A program made the translations under genes and the position numbers. The notes beneath the pieces were generated by a model, which saw nothing but the letters and a program-made list of their open reading frames with translations, was not told the DNA's origin and did no database searches. From contig NC_047076.1 of assembly GCF_902459465.1 (NCBI RefSeq), positions 2,245,488-2,309,487 on the forward strand: DNA of 64,000 nt. Reading direction: 5' to 3'. Below are positions 13,425 to 24,106 of the stretch, piece by piece; positions within the stretch are counted from its first letter, which is position 1, and every line of letters begins with the position of its first letter. Source of the stretch: Asterias rubens (Eukaryota; Echinodermata; Asteroidea; Forcipulatida; Asteriidae).

Positions 13425-13630
13425 GCAGTTTTTCCTTAGTAAAGGGCACCTCTACATGACAAATATTAACTTGGAATTACAGGGAGGCCACAACCTCTGT
13501 TACCCTGGTCTTGGCCTTGCTGCTCCTTCAAAATTTCACATTAGACTTGTTTGAACAGCAAACCGAAAACAGCCTTGCCCCCTCAAAGATAAAATTTCTG
13601 GCCATGGGTCACCTAGGCAATGACCAGTGG
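13425..13630 (-). repeat. Dispersed repeat, B-like variant
   Basis: AGTAAAGGGCACCTCTACAT, GGAGGCCACAACCTCTGTTA, CCTGGTCTTGGCCTTG and a CAGCCTTGCCCCCTCAAAGA block shared with 37.58-37.71 kb. Confidence 0.45.
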
Positions 13631-14339
13631 CTTACAGCAATGATTGCCCCCATGAAGTACCAGGGCGGTGTCTTGATGCATTAAAATACTACACTTCATT
13701 AGGTACTTCGATGACAGTGTCATTGAAAAAATGAAGAGCGGCTCACAAGAATATTATCGTCCAGAAACTCCTTATCTCTCTCTCCTAATGTTCAGACTAC
13801 GCCTCAATAAATTGGATGTAGCGAAACTCTAACACGAAGCTCCGAAGGCTGCATGTACATTCTCAAACACACTGATCCTGCCTAAAACCCCTTCCTTATC
13901 ACACCGCACAGTGACGATACATCTATGTAATGACTTTTGCCCTAAAGTTACAATTTCACAACGAAATTATGGTATCCCACCGAGAGGTCTAGCTGTGACA
14001 GGTATGTGTCCTTACACCCCACACATCCATAAGAGAGTATTATTATTAACTTATTTTTTTTTTTTTGCTGTAAACTTATCCGCGATACCCACAGTATCCT
14101 GGGGATAAACACAACTCACTTTCAATTTGATAATCAGAAAAACAACTTCTGGCAGTTAAGATGCTCAAGACGGTGGTCCGTGGATCTTAATGTTCATCTC
14201 AAGAATATCATCTACAGATTATTTCCTGCAGGAGTATATCATCCAGGATTCTTCAGTCGAAGCATGTGTTGTTCATGAAGATTTTTTTCTTCAAATTTTA
14301 AAGTAATGGGACGGCGAACAAGACTTGTACTGTAGACAT
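13631..14339. other. No feature recognised
   Basis: Nothing supportable on either strand. Confidence 0.45.
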
Positions 14340-14460
14340 TCAAGCCTTGATTTTCGTTCTTGAAAGGGCACAAAAATTGGTCTCTAGTAAGGGGCACATT
14401 TTTCAGGCACCACACCAATTGCTGTTGGTACCGTGGGTTAGTTTAGAGGCCTGGACATTG
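14340..14460 (+). repeat. Dispersed repeat A, degenerate
   Basis: GGTCTCTAGTAAGGGGCAC then GGCACCACACCAATTGCTG; middle missing. Confidence 0.5.
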
Positions 14461-14959
14461 ATTATAAGACATCGTACTATTCTCTCATTGGAATCAATGT
14501 TTAAACCAAAGTGAGGCTTGGAGGATAAATACATTTAGCCTGGCCCCCTATGAAATATGAGATCCTGCTTATTCCACGAGGGGAACATGAAAACATTTTT
14601 AGAGATGTTTAAAGGAGGGTGAACATTTCATGAAATCTCCACAGATTTTGTGGCAAATAAGTTGTAAAATCACTAGATTTGAAATAACTGATGAGACCTG
14701 AAATATTTCTAATCTTCCTGTTTTACTGCTGGACCGAACTGTGGCTATATGGGAGGCTACTGTCCTATAGTGCTATAATTATTGGACTCTGTCCTGTACT
14801 CTGGTCAGTGGCGAGGTCAAGTGGGTATTTTAAGACCTGTAGCTTGGCGCAACTAATGTAATTTAGCAATTTTGCAGCCTAAATGTATTAACTTGTTTCG
14901 CCAAAGACAACAGTACACAGTACAGAGGCAGACATCCTTGGAGGCCAGAGAAACACTCA

Positions 14960-15545
14960 GTCTTACTCTCATTCTCATCTCATTAACATCTTCTTAAATG
15001 ACCAGATTGCTAACAAGCTAAGACATTCATCAAGTAACCTCAACTTCTCATCAATTTACAAGATCCTCCGAGAGTTACAATCAGTAAAAAAAAAAGGCCA
15101 GGAAGAATAAAAAACATTTAAATTGACTGAAACAAGCTACTAAGACTTTTTTCGAGTGACTTCAACTTCTTATCAATTTACAAGATCCTCTGAGAATTAC
15201 AATCAGTAAAAAAAAATAGATTGATGGAAACACTCTGTCTCCATTTCACCTCATTAACATCTTCTTAAATGACCAGATCGGTAATGAGCCAAAACTTTTT
15301 TCAAGTGACCTCAACTTCTCATAAATTTACGAGATCCTTAGAGAATTACAATCAGTAAAAAACAAGGCCAGGAAGAATATACAAAAATACATTGATACAA
15401 ATACTCTGTCTAAATAAAACATCTTCTAAAATGTCCAGATTGCTAACGAGCCAAAACTTTCATCAAGTGACCTCAACTTCTCATCAATTTACGAGAGAGC
15501 GTCCAAGAATTACAATCAGTACGGCCAGGAAGAATAAAGAAAAAC
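14960..15545. repeat. Degenerate tandem repeat, four units of about 120-160 bp
   Basis: Each unit carries CAAGTGACCTCAACTTCTCA, CAATTTACAAGATCCTC, GAATTACAATCAGTAAAAAA and GGCCAGGAAGAATA variants. Units start near 15030, 15150, 15300 and 15460 and differ in length. Confidence 0.7.
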
Positions 15546-15904
15546 TACATTGGCGGGAGGGAATAGTGAGGTCTCCACGGAAATCAAAATCAATGTTTAG
15601 TGCTCTCGACGACCTAAATACAGCATCCCCCGTGGGGGGTCTTTGGTAAAACCTGACAGGGATCCCGCTCAGATCCCGCTGCTATCACGTCGTCTGAGCA
15701 GAAACTCTAGGAAAAGATGTCTGCACATGTACCAGCCGTCCATAATCCATGTATTTAATGAAAACGTCAATCGTTAATTCAGAGTATAAAGTAAGATCAG
15801 TTTTCAATATTTAAGACACTTAGAGGAAAAGCATCCGTTTGTTTGTTAATGAACAGTTTGATTATTTTAATCAATGTAGATAATTAAATAAACCATAAAA
15901 AATT

Positions 15905-16025
15905 AGCCTGTGACAATTCAATTTCAAAAGGTGGAAGCATTTTTTTTTATAGATATTGCCAAACAAATCTGGAGTGGTTATGTTCATGCAGGAAGAATAT
16001 TTTATAATTTGAAAACACAATTATT
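15905..16025 (+). mobile_element. Fragment related to the 48.6 kb repeat
   Basis: Shares TTTCAAAAGGTGGAAGC, GATATTGCC and GGTTATGTTCATGC with 48.66-48.73 kb in the same order. Boundaries unclear. Confidence 0.4.
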
Positions 16026-16099
16026 ATGAGAAACAATATCAGTCAAACGTTTGTCTTATTTAAATTTTTGGGCATAACCACACACAACTTCAAAGTGAA

Positions 16100-16145
16100 A
16101 TGTTTCTCAAAATGTTTCTCAAAATGTTTCTCAAAATCAAAAGCT
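16100..16145. repeat. Short tandem repeat, 15 bp x 3
   Basis: AAATGTTTCTCAAAATG-type unit repeated about three times. Confidence 0.75.
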
Positions 16146-16204
16146 GACTGTACATCTAACCCAAGGGTTGATCTTTTTCTAAATAAATACTCAGGCCTGT
16201 ATGC

Positions 16205-16370
16205 TTTGTATTTGAAAGGGCAAGGGCACCAAGGCATTTACTCTTTGGCAAAGGGCACCCTATGAGGAAATTGTAAATTTCTACTGGAGCATTTCAAGGG
16301 CACCAAGGCAATGGCAAGGGGCAACGGAGGCAATCGCCTTCGTTGCCTCCGTGAAGTATCAGGCCTGAAT
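16205..16370 (+). repeat. Dispersed repeat B
   Basis: GGCAAAGGGCACCCTATGAG, AATTTCTACTGGAGCATTTC, CACCAAGGCAATGGCAAGGG and a GAGGCAATCGCCTTCGTTGC palindrome, ending TATCAGGCCTG. Confidence 0.62.
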
Positions 16371-17747
16371 ACTGACTGGGTTGATTCAGTGTATTTTATA
16401 TTCACTTTGTCACATGGGCCCTTAGTAGTGGTTTATGGTACCATTTCATAAAGAATTTATCAACAGTTTGTTTATTTAGCTGGAGACAGAAAGTTCATTA
16501 TCATCAATGTAAACAGAACCAGAGAGGTAAAGTAAATAGGTTTAATGCTATTGGAATGCAGTTAATATTTGATGTACATCATGCATTGTGTAAAACTTGC
16601 ACTGTGTTGTTTAATAATGCCATTTTTTTTTCAAGTGCGTTTGAACCCCAAAACAAACAAAATTCAGACTTTTATTTTAAAACAAATTTGTGCTAAAGCA
16701 GAAAAATATCTTATATTTAATTCGGAAATTTCTTCTCTTTTCTTTTACAATTCTAACTACATAAATCAAAACTGGGTTTACATTGACAAAATATCCCATT
16801 TAATTAGAGAAAATACACCACGATTGTTGCAACAATTGTATCTATTTCAAAATACTCAAGATTTTTTGAACAATTTGAATAGAAAATTGCCCCAAACGAT
16901 GCCCCAAGTAATTCATGTAACAAAAGTGTTATGTGGCATGTAAACTAATTAAAACTGTGTTGCCTAATAAAAAATAAATAAAAAAATTCAATGTAAAAAA
17001 AATATATCCAGGCATTTTTCAACCTAAGACTTTTCAAGGTTTGAATTATTCAGTCACAATTCAACCAATTATCATAATCTAGTACCTTTCAGGTAGAAAC
17101 ATGAGAATGCCTTTATCTGGTCCGTAAAACGAAGAGGCAAGTTAATGTTCAGGGCAAAGCCAAACAAAGTCACTCTGGTCAGTTTCACTTGCAGATAAGT
17201 TTTCAAACGTGACAGCTTTTTGTGTAATTCAACACTCCCACTGAATACAAGGAGACACACTGAACGCGATCGTCGCATTCTTTGACAGTTGTCATCGTTC
17301 AAATTGAGAACTTTAGCTGAGGTTTTAAAGGGTTTTGACGCTCTTTTATTCACTGAAACTAAATTAAGAATCTAAATATGTGTGAATGCTTTCAATGTCT
17401 CACACTGTAATGTAGCTGTAGTAATTTTCCTGGGCCATTTCCACTACGTTTTGTATGATGGCCCCCCTCACCTGGATGTTTTTTCTTCTGGAGTTTTTCC
17501 AAGGCCTTTTAACGAGTCATTTCATCGATGCAAACAAGTTTTCAAATCAATGTTTATTTTTCTTTTTGACTGTTTGTGTTTTGTACTTTGTCATTGTACA
17601 TTGTTTTATTGGACTTGTGACAGTGTGAGCGTGATAATTCAGGAAGCCAACGGAAGCAATTGCCTCTCTGCCCCTGAACTCTCTGCTCTCTCTCTTGTCG
17701 GCCGAGGTCGGAATCGTCATATTATTGAGATTTGCCCATTCTTATCA
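16371..17747. other. No feature recognised
   Basis: Two open frames of 90-150 codons (16569-16943 plus; 17072-17353 minus) lack family resemblance; the first is very AT-rich. I do not call either a gene. Confidence 0.4.
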
Positions 17748-18140
17748 TTAAAGACACTGGACACTATTAGTAATTGTCAAAGACCAGTCTTCTCACTTGG
17801 TGTATCTCAACTTATGCATACAATAACAAACCTGTGAACATTTGAGCTCAATCGGTCATAGAAGTTGCGAGATAATAATGAAAGAAAAACACCCTTGTCA
17901 CATGAAGTTGTGTGCTTTCACATGCTCGATTTCGAGACCACAATTTTCTAAATCTGAGGTCTCGAAATTAAATTCGTGGAAAATTACTTCTTTCTTTGAA
18001 AACTACGTTACTTCAGAGGGAGCCGTTTCTCACAATGTTTTATACTATCAGTATCAACCTCCCCCCATTACTCATTACCAAGTAAGGCTTTATGCTAATA
18101 ATTATTTTGAGTAATTACCAATAGTGTCCACTGCCTTTAA
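17748..18140 (+). mobile_element. MITE family 1 (TTAA-flanked), full length
   Basis: About 385 bp between TTAA at 17748-17751 and TTAA at 18137-18140. The ends are inverted: AGACACTGGACACTATTAGT at the left against the complement of TAATTACCAATAGTGTCCAC near the right. An internal palindrome (CGAGACCTCA-type) lies mid-element. No coding capacity. The TTAA target suggests mobilisation by a piggyBac-like transposase (inference). Confidence 0.8.
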
Positions 18141-19239
18141 GTTTGGGAGATCAGTTGGAAGCACCAAGAAATCCTGGCAACTATACATCTTGTCTGAAGT
18201 CCCCTATTTCTCCTTCCATGTTTTGGGGACCAGGTGATTAAGCTGAGAGACAGGGTCTTTTTCTGTACAGTGGCCTGCTAATCTCAGACGGTTGTATTTA
18301 GTGGATAGTTTTAGTTTCCACTAAAATACAATCGGCATCATCTGGCTTTTAGTTCAAATTTTCACTGCAGGACCAGAATTTCTTTGTACGAGACCATAAT
18401 TGAAATGGAAAAAAACACACCACAGTTTAGCATTTGAACTGTTCTAAGTTGAACAACAACCACTAAGAAGATTGATCCCGTTTGTTTTATGACTACGAAA
18501 TAAACAATACTCAACAGAACTGAAAGAGATTTATGAGACTGAATGAAAGTCAACATTTGGACAAAAACACAAGACCGCCAGACTTGTCCGGACACAATTT
18601 TACTGGCCCTGATGCTAATCACTGGCCTCAGGCCTACTATACAGTCCAGCTTTAATGTAGTACAGTAGAGTATGGTTCTTCCATGGTTCTTCCTACACTA
18701 CAGACAGACAATCCCATCAACCAAGGTCTTATTTGCACTAAGTCTTGTTCTTGTCACGTCTTAATTATGCTGCTCAAATAACACACTGAGATCCGAGTAA
18801 CATGAGATCTTACATTAGAATACAGTAATTAAAGTCGGGGTATGGGGGGGGGGGGCTAGTGACACCATCAGCAAAGGAGTAACTGCGACAGTTGACTTGT
18901 CAAGAGAGTCTGCGAGACGTAATTCCAGTCACGTTTGCTGTGATGGACTGAGCAATATTGGGGGCTAGTAACTGAGTCAATAGAAGGGTGAACACATACA
19001 GTGTACATGTACCAACACGCTTGTAGATAACGTATACCGTGTTGTGTATCTGCACTATGGTTAATACAGATGTACTGAAAGTGCCCTAAAGGTTGTTCAG
19101 TAATGTAATTCCATGACATTTCAAAAATCATTTTGTGTTTATAATTTCTTGGTAAACTCAAAGTATTTAAAACGAATTGAAAAACTACACTATCAAGCAT
19201 GGAATTTCATCTTTAAATGAACCAGGCCATTTTGTTTTA

Positions 19240-19345
19240 CAAAGGGAACTTCCATGAGGAAATCTTGATATGGCTATGGGAAACTTTTGAAGGGGCACCA
19301 AGGCCAAGGGCCAGGGCAAGAGAGGATTGACCTCTATGGCCCCAG
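19240..19345 (+). repeat. Dispersed repeat B, degenerate
   Basis: ACAAAGGGAACTTCCATGAG, ACTTTTGAAGGGGCACCAAG and GGCCCCAGTG-type ending. Confidence 0.4.
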
Positions 19346-19477
19346 TGTAAATCTCAGCACCCCTGAAATTTACTTGATGGAGGGAAAGGAGCTAAGAGGG
19401 TTAGTTCCTCCATGTTGCTGGTTAATGGTTCTCCCCAAAACTGATGGCATTCTGTGGGACTTTTGGCATTCTGTTTG

Positions 19478-19809
19478 GTAAGTCAAAGACCAGTCCTCTC
19501 ACTTGGTGTATCCCAACATTAGCATAAAATAACAAGCCTGTGAAAATTTGAGCTAAATTGGCCATCGAAGTTGCGAGAAAATGATGAGAGAAAAAACACC
19601 CTTGTTGGACGAATTTGTGTGCTTTCAGATAGGAATAAAAGACTTTTTAGTGAGAAATTATCTCTTTCTCAAAATCTATACTACTTCAGAGGGAGCCGTT
19701 TCTCACAATGTTTTATACTATCAATCAACAGCTCTCCAATGCTTGTTACCAAGTCTTAATAAGTTTATATTTGTTTTGAGTAACTACCAAACATGTACCT
19801 TCCCTTTAA
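19478..19809 (+). mobile_element. MITE family 2, left end missing
   Basis: Body and right end match the 5.3 kb copy; ends CATGTACCTTCCC then TTTAA (TTAA 19806-19809). The left terminal part is absent. Confidence 0.68.
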
Positions 19810-20434
19810 TGTGACATTCCAGTGTTTTTTTTTCAATGGAAATACCATTTAAAAAGGGACACTTTGCCCTTTAAAACATGTGAAAGAGAAGGTCAGCATT
19901 TTTATGACAAGCGCTATCTGTTTTAAAAAGTAAAAACAGTAGGCCTACTCCACTGAAATTGAATATCCATCACTTCACATTACTCACATAGCGCTTTTAT
20001 TTATTCCCCTAAAATAAAATTTAAAACGTATGGCAGTGTGTTAGTGAGCTCTGAGCTGTTGATCCAACCATGCCCTTAATTAAAACCGAGAGTTTGAGAG
20101 ATTTACCAAAACGATGTCGTTATCTCCTCACTCCAAGATGAGATTAATTACAAATAAATGACCCTTGGGTGAAAGTAATTACGGGCTGGGATCAATTATG
20201 AATGAGTTGACTATGAAAACAGTCTCCTCCACAAGAAGCTGCCGCCGTTTTTGGTGGAGTGTGTCGGTGATTTGACATGCATGGATTTGTCTTCTTGTTA
20301 AATCTTGTTTCACTGCATATGATTGTACTGTATTTAAAGTACTCATGGTCGCTACCCCCTACCCTTAGCAGATAGTGTGATATTCTTCCTACTTGAGTCT
20401 AGGCCTTGAACTTAGGTCTTAAATAGGCAAGAAC

Positions 20435-20580
20435 ATTTTCCTCTGGTAAGGGGGCACCCTATGAGGGAAAATGTAAATTGTATTGGAACTTTGCAAAGGG
20501 TTTCACAGCAAAAGTAAACGGCACTGGGCACCACTACAGCGATTGCTGTTGTGCGGTGGGTTTTTTTTTAGGCTTGTTCT
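20435..20580 (+). repeat. Dispersed repeat A
   Basis: CCTCTGGTAAGGGGGCACCC, AATTGTATTGGAACTTTGC and GGGCACCACTACAGCGATTG in the standard order. Confidence 0.58.
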
Positions 20581-20904
20581 ATTTTCAGATTTGTTTGGAG
20601 AAAATCATTAAAAACTGCGATGAAATAAACTACGCCTTTAACAATGAAAGCCTACACCATATTATGGTTGTCAGATGTGTGTCAGCCCTTATACTCAATA
20701 AAATTCTCCTACTTTTTTCTCAGGATCAAATATCATGTTTATTTAAGTGTGTGAGAATGTTGAACACTTTGAATGAACGGCCTCCAACAGAATAAAGGGA
20801 TCCAACTCATGTTTGTCTGCTTCCCAAGGATGTTCAGGACAAGAATTTACAATAATAAACCCTGGAGCTAGGTATAGGCTCTCTTAATATTATCAGGCTT
20901 CAAA

Positions 20905-21170
20905 ACAACCCAGGGCACTCACTGCAATTGCTGTAGAGTGCCCTGTGCTTTTGCTGCGGTGCAGCTGTGCTTTTGCTCTGGTGCCCTGTGCTTTCGCTGT
21001 GGTGCCTTGTGCTTTCGCTGCGGTGCAGCTGTGCTTTCGCTGTGGTGCCCTGTGCTTTCGCTGTGGTGCCCTGTGCTTTTGCTGCGGTGCCCTGTGTAAG
21101 GTTGCATTACAAGTTTATTCCTCATAAAAGTGCCACATTACCAGAGGGAAAATTGGCATGCCCCTTCTTG
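20905..21170 (-). repeat. Repeat A copy expanded into a 21-bp minisatellite
   Basis: GTGCCCTGTGCTTTCGCTGT units repeat about seven times between 20937 and 21100, two carrying a GCAGCTGTGC variant. The flanks match dispersed repeat A. Any apparent reading frame through it is a repeat artefact. Confidence 0.75.
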
Positions 21171-21974
21171 GAGAGAAAAGTTCAAGTCCTGTACAGGCTA
21201 GGTACAGCTCAGGTGGGCTCTCTAGAAAAACCTAAGTGAACATTTAAATCGGTAACTTCAGTAAGTCATGCTTTTTAGTCTGTATAGACCATAGACCATG
21301 CATAGACCAAGAGTGAACTCAGACCACTATTACAATGTACTATGTAAACAGTGTCTCACAGTACACACCACACCATGCATTATGTACTCAGACTACTCAC
21401 TAGTAATATAATGTAATCACCGACAAACCAATTATCCTATGCACTTTTTGAAGGAAGCCTAACCACTAACCAGCAACAAAAGGCCCTGACCTTCAGCTGA
21501 GGATGAAGTGTTTATCCATGTAAACCTCATTCCCTACAAATCAACGCCTCAATAACTGCTGCCTCTATTCAATGTTTTGTGAGCAGGAATGCTCAGACTG
21601 TTGTGATTTGGTCTCCCTTAGAAGAGGCACTTTGATGAAAATCCTTTAGTAGAGTTGCAGCATGTTGAGGAGTGCAGCTCAAAATAAACTCCACAAAATG
21701 TTGTGATCGAATTCACACATTGCAACACAGTTGCAGCTTCACCGTAAACTTGTAAGACTGTGATTTTACTGGAGGCTGTTTCCCTGTTGTCAGTTTGTTC
21801 ATGCCCCTTTAAATATCTAAATATTAAAATAATTATTCTGTAAAAGAGAAAGTTCCATGTATTCAATTTGTTTTGTTAAAACTGTGAACTATGTACACCT
21901 CTTCTTGTGAAGATTAGAAAAGGAGGCGCCATGAAGTTACCAAAAACCATGGAGGTAGAAAACCAAGAATGTTG

Positions 21975-22185
21975 TCTCAGTGGTTTATTTCCCTTCCCTG
22001 CCTTTCACCTCAGACCAGAGCAAATCTTGTGGATTGAGTTTTCAGTCCCTACTTGATTGACTGCATGGGTTTTCCCCAAGGGTTTTCCACCTCACCACAT
22101 CTAAAACTGCATATTTCTTTTTTGTTTCCCATCCGATTATTTGTGCTAGTTTTGCCATTGGGTGTGTAATAAAATAAATAAACCG
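21975..22185 (+). mobile_element. SINE family S2, plus orientation
   Basis: Head CTCAGTGGTTTATTTCCC and CCTTTCACCTCAGACCAG, tail CATGGGTTTTCCCCAAGGGT and ACCACATCTAAAACTGC, ending near an A-rich AATAAAATAAATAAA. Same order as the 13.2 kb copy. Confidence 0.62.
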
Positions 22186-23404
22186 TCTTGTCTTTTACAA
22201 ACAGTGGGCTGGTTTGGATTGCCATACTTGCATCTCATAACATGAAACTACACAGTGTTTGTTGTTTTTGGATTTCACACCCTCAAATGATGTAACCAAA
22301 AGAAATGTTTTAACACTTTATAGAGACCATTCATTCTTGTATTATCACAAAACACCCAGACATCGCTAATATTGTCTTCCATTCATATTCCATCAGTAAA
22401 TGTCAAAGAAATAACATGAAAACAGAAAAATTGTTTGATTTTAGGAATTGAGTACTATGTTAACATCTAGGATAGATTGGAGAATTTCATCCAGACATGA
22501 CCTTTTCTTTAAAACCTCTTTGTGTGAATGTAAGTAGGTCAAATCTTGCGGCCATTTTCAGACGCTATAATGGGCGGCGTTTTGGTGCAAGCTGCTTGTG
22601 GCTGCTGTGGTCTCTAAAAGGCTAAAACAATTTACGTACATAACATGCCATCCAAACTGGAATTTAATGGATGTTTATAAGTTCAAAGGCAGCAGTCCTT
22701 TAGTACAAAACGGGGTTTTATACTGACAAGATACATTTATGTACAGTCACAATAATTTTTTGTCCATGGCGCTTTCTCTACATGGTCCCACGGAAGTACT
22801 TAATTTCAAAGTGTATAATTTTTAACGACTTTGGCTTTTTCCTTCATCCAAGGGAAAACAAAACAATTGTCATGTAAATAAATTTGATGAGCATTTTGTT
22901 TACACCAACACATTTCCGGCGTTCGCATGAAAAGATTCGCGGTACAGGAAGATCGGCCATTTTTTCCCTAACCCAGGTAGTCCCTCTGTACAGGAAACAA
23001 ACGTAATTGAGAGGAAATACAAAGATCACATCAAACAGGAACTGATTCCAAACAAGGTAATTTTTACATCTGCCGTATAATAATGGAGAGCATTTGCTTT
23101 GATACGTGAACGTAGGCTTCCCATAGCACCCACAACATTACAATAGCAATTTTTAAACATTTTGGTGAACACATACTTCATTTGACACACGAGCAATTTA
23201 GCAAGGGTCCCTTGCTAAATTGTAGCACGGTTTTACAAATTTTACACAATTTTACCAATTTTACAAACCTCTTGTGAAGGGACAATTTGTTTCTACTGTC
23301 TAACGGTTCTCTTGTACAATCTCGTCAAACATTGCTACATTTTACAACCATGCTAAAGTTTCAAAAGCAAGGGACCCACTGTTAAACTGCTCTAGTGTCG
23401 TGAC
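22186..23404. other. No firm feature
   Basis: On the minus strand near 22962-22905 an ATG in fair context follows a CTGTACAG acceptor-like site, but no donor or continuation convinces me. A direct repeat of GTCCCTTGCT and AGCAAGGGACC words marks 23195-23375. Confidence 0.35.
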
Positions 23405-23575
23405 TGTCAGCCGTACCTCAAAAAGGCTAAATTCCGTGGTGCATTGTGCTTTTGCCGTGGTGGCCTTTGCAAAGTTCAAAAATTAATTGAAATTTTCTTC
23501 TATAGAAGTTCCCCTTTAATACTAGAGCAATACGTCTGTGCCTTTCCAAGAATGAAACACAACCTACAAGGCCTG
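23405..23575 (-). repeat. Dispersed repeat A beside the LINE fragment
   Basis: CCGTGGTGCATTGTGCTTTT, GGCCTTTGCAAAGTTC and CTATAGAAGTTCCCC in reverse order; it ends at the ATT tail of the LINE. Confidence 0.5.
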
Positions 23576-23577
23576 TG

Positions 23578-24106
23578 AATAATAATAATAATAATAATAA
23601 CCTTACTTATAAAGCGCTTTTTACAAAAGCGATACAAAGCGCTAACGAAATACAAAAGCAACACAACAAAAGATAAACTACATGCTTTTCAGACAAAACA
23701 ATGCAATTAACAATGATACAATCTAGAGTAACTTAGGATAGAGGTGGGTTTTTAATTGGGATTTGAAGGAACTCAGGGAATTGGCTAAACGAACAGATTG
23801 AGGGAGACGATTCCAGCATTTTGGCCCAGTTGCAGCAAAAGCTTTAGATCCTACATTGGTACGTGATCGTGGGGCATTCAATACAACAGCTGAAGTGGAT
23901 CTTAAATTATACAGAGACTGGCGGGTGTGGAGAAGGTTGCCCAGATAAGTTGGAGCTTGGTTAGAGAGTGATTTATATGTGAGTACTGCGTTCTTATATT
24001 CAATGTGAAAACAAGTTTGTAGACTAATTTTTTTAAAGATGCTACCGGCGCAGACCTCTTGGGAGATGAAACAAATTGGGAATTTTTCAATGAAGGTCAT
24101 AATCAC
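23578..24106 (-). mobile_element. 3' end of a CR1/L2-type non-LTR retrotransposon
   Basis: Minus-strand reading frame ending at 23723 encodes the extreme C-terminus of a LINE reverse-transcriptase ORF2: VLTYKSLSNQAPTYL, then YNLRST, NAPRSRTNVGSKAF, GPKCWNRLPQSVR and SLSSFKSQLKTHLY, the tail found in CR1, L2 and Jockey-like elements. A short 3' UTR with GCGCTTTATAAGTAAGG follows and ends in an (ATT)n tail (23600-23578). Everything upstream of roughly 24040 is missing, as expected of a 5'-truncated insertion; the element is dead. Confidence 0.82.

Noticed and set aside
16569-16943. 124-codon open frame, plus strand
   Set aside because: Very AT-rich, no domain, no splice context and no homology that I recognise.
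17382-17837. 151-codon open frame, plus strand
   Set aside because: Its end runs into a MITE copy and the rest resembles no family; composition looks random.
20919-21239. Alanine/cysteine/histidine-rich repeated peptides
   Set aside because: They are translations of the repeat A minisatellite in several frames.
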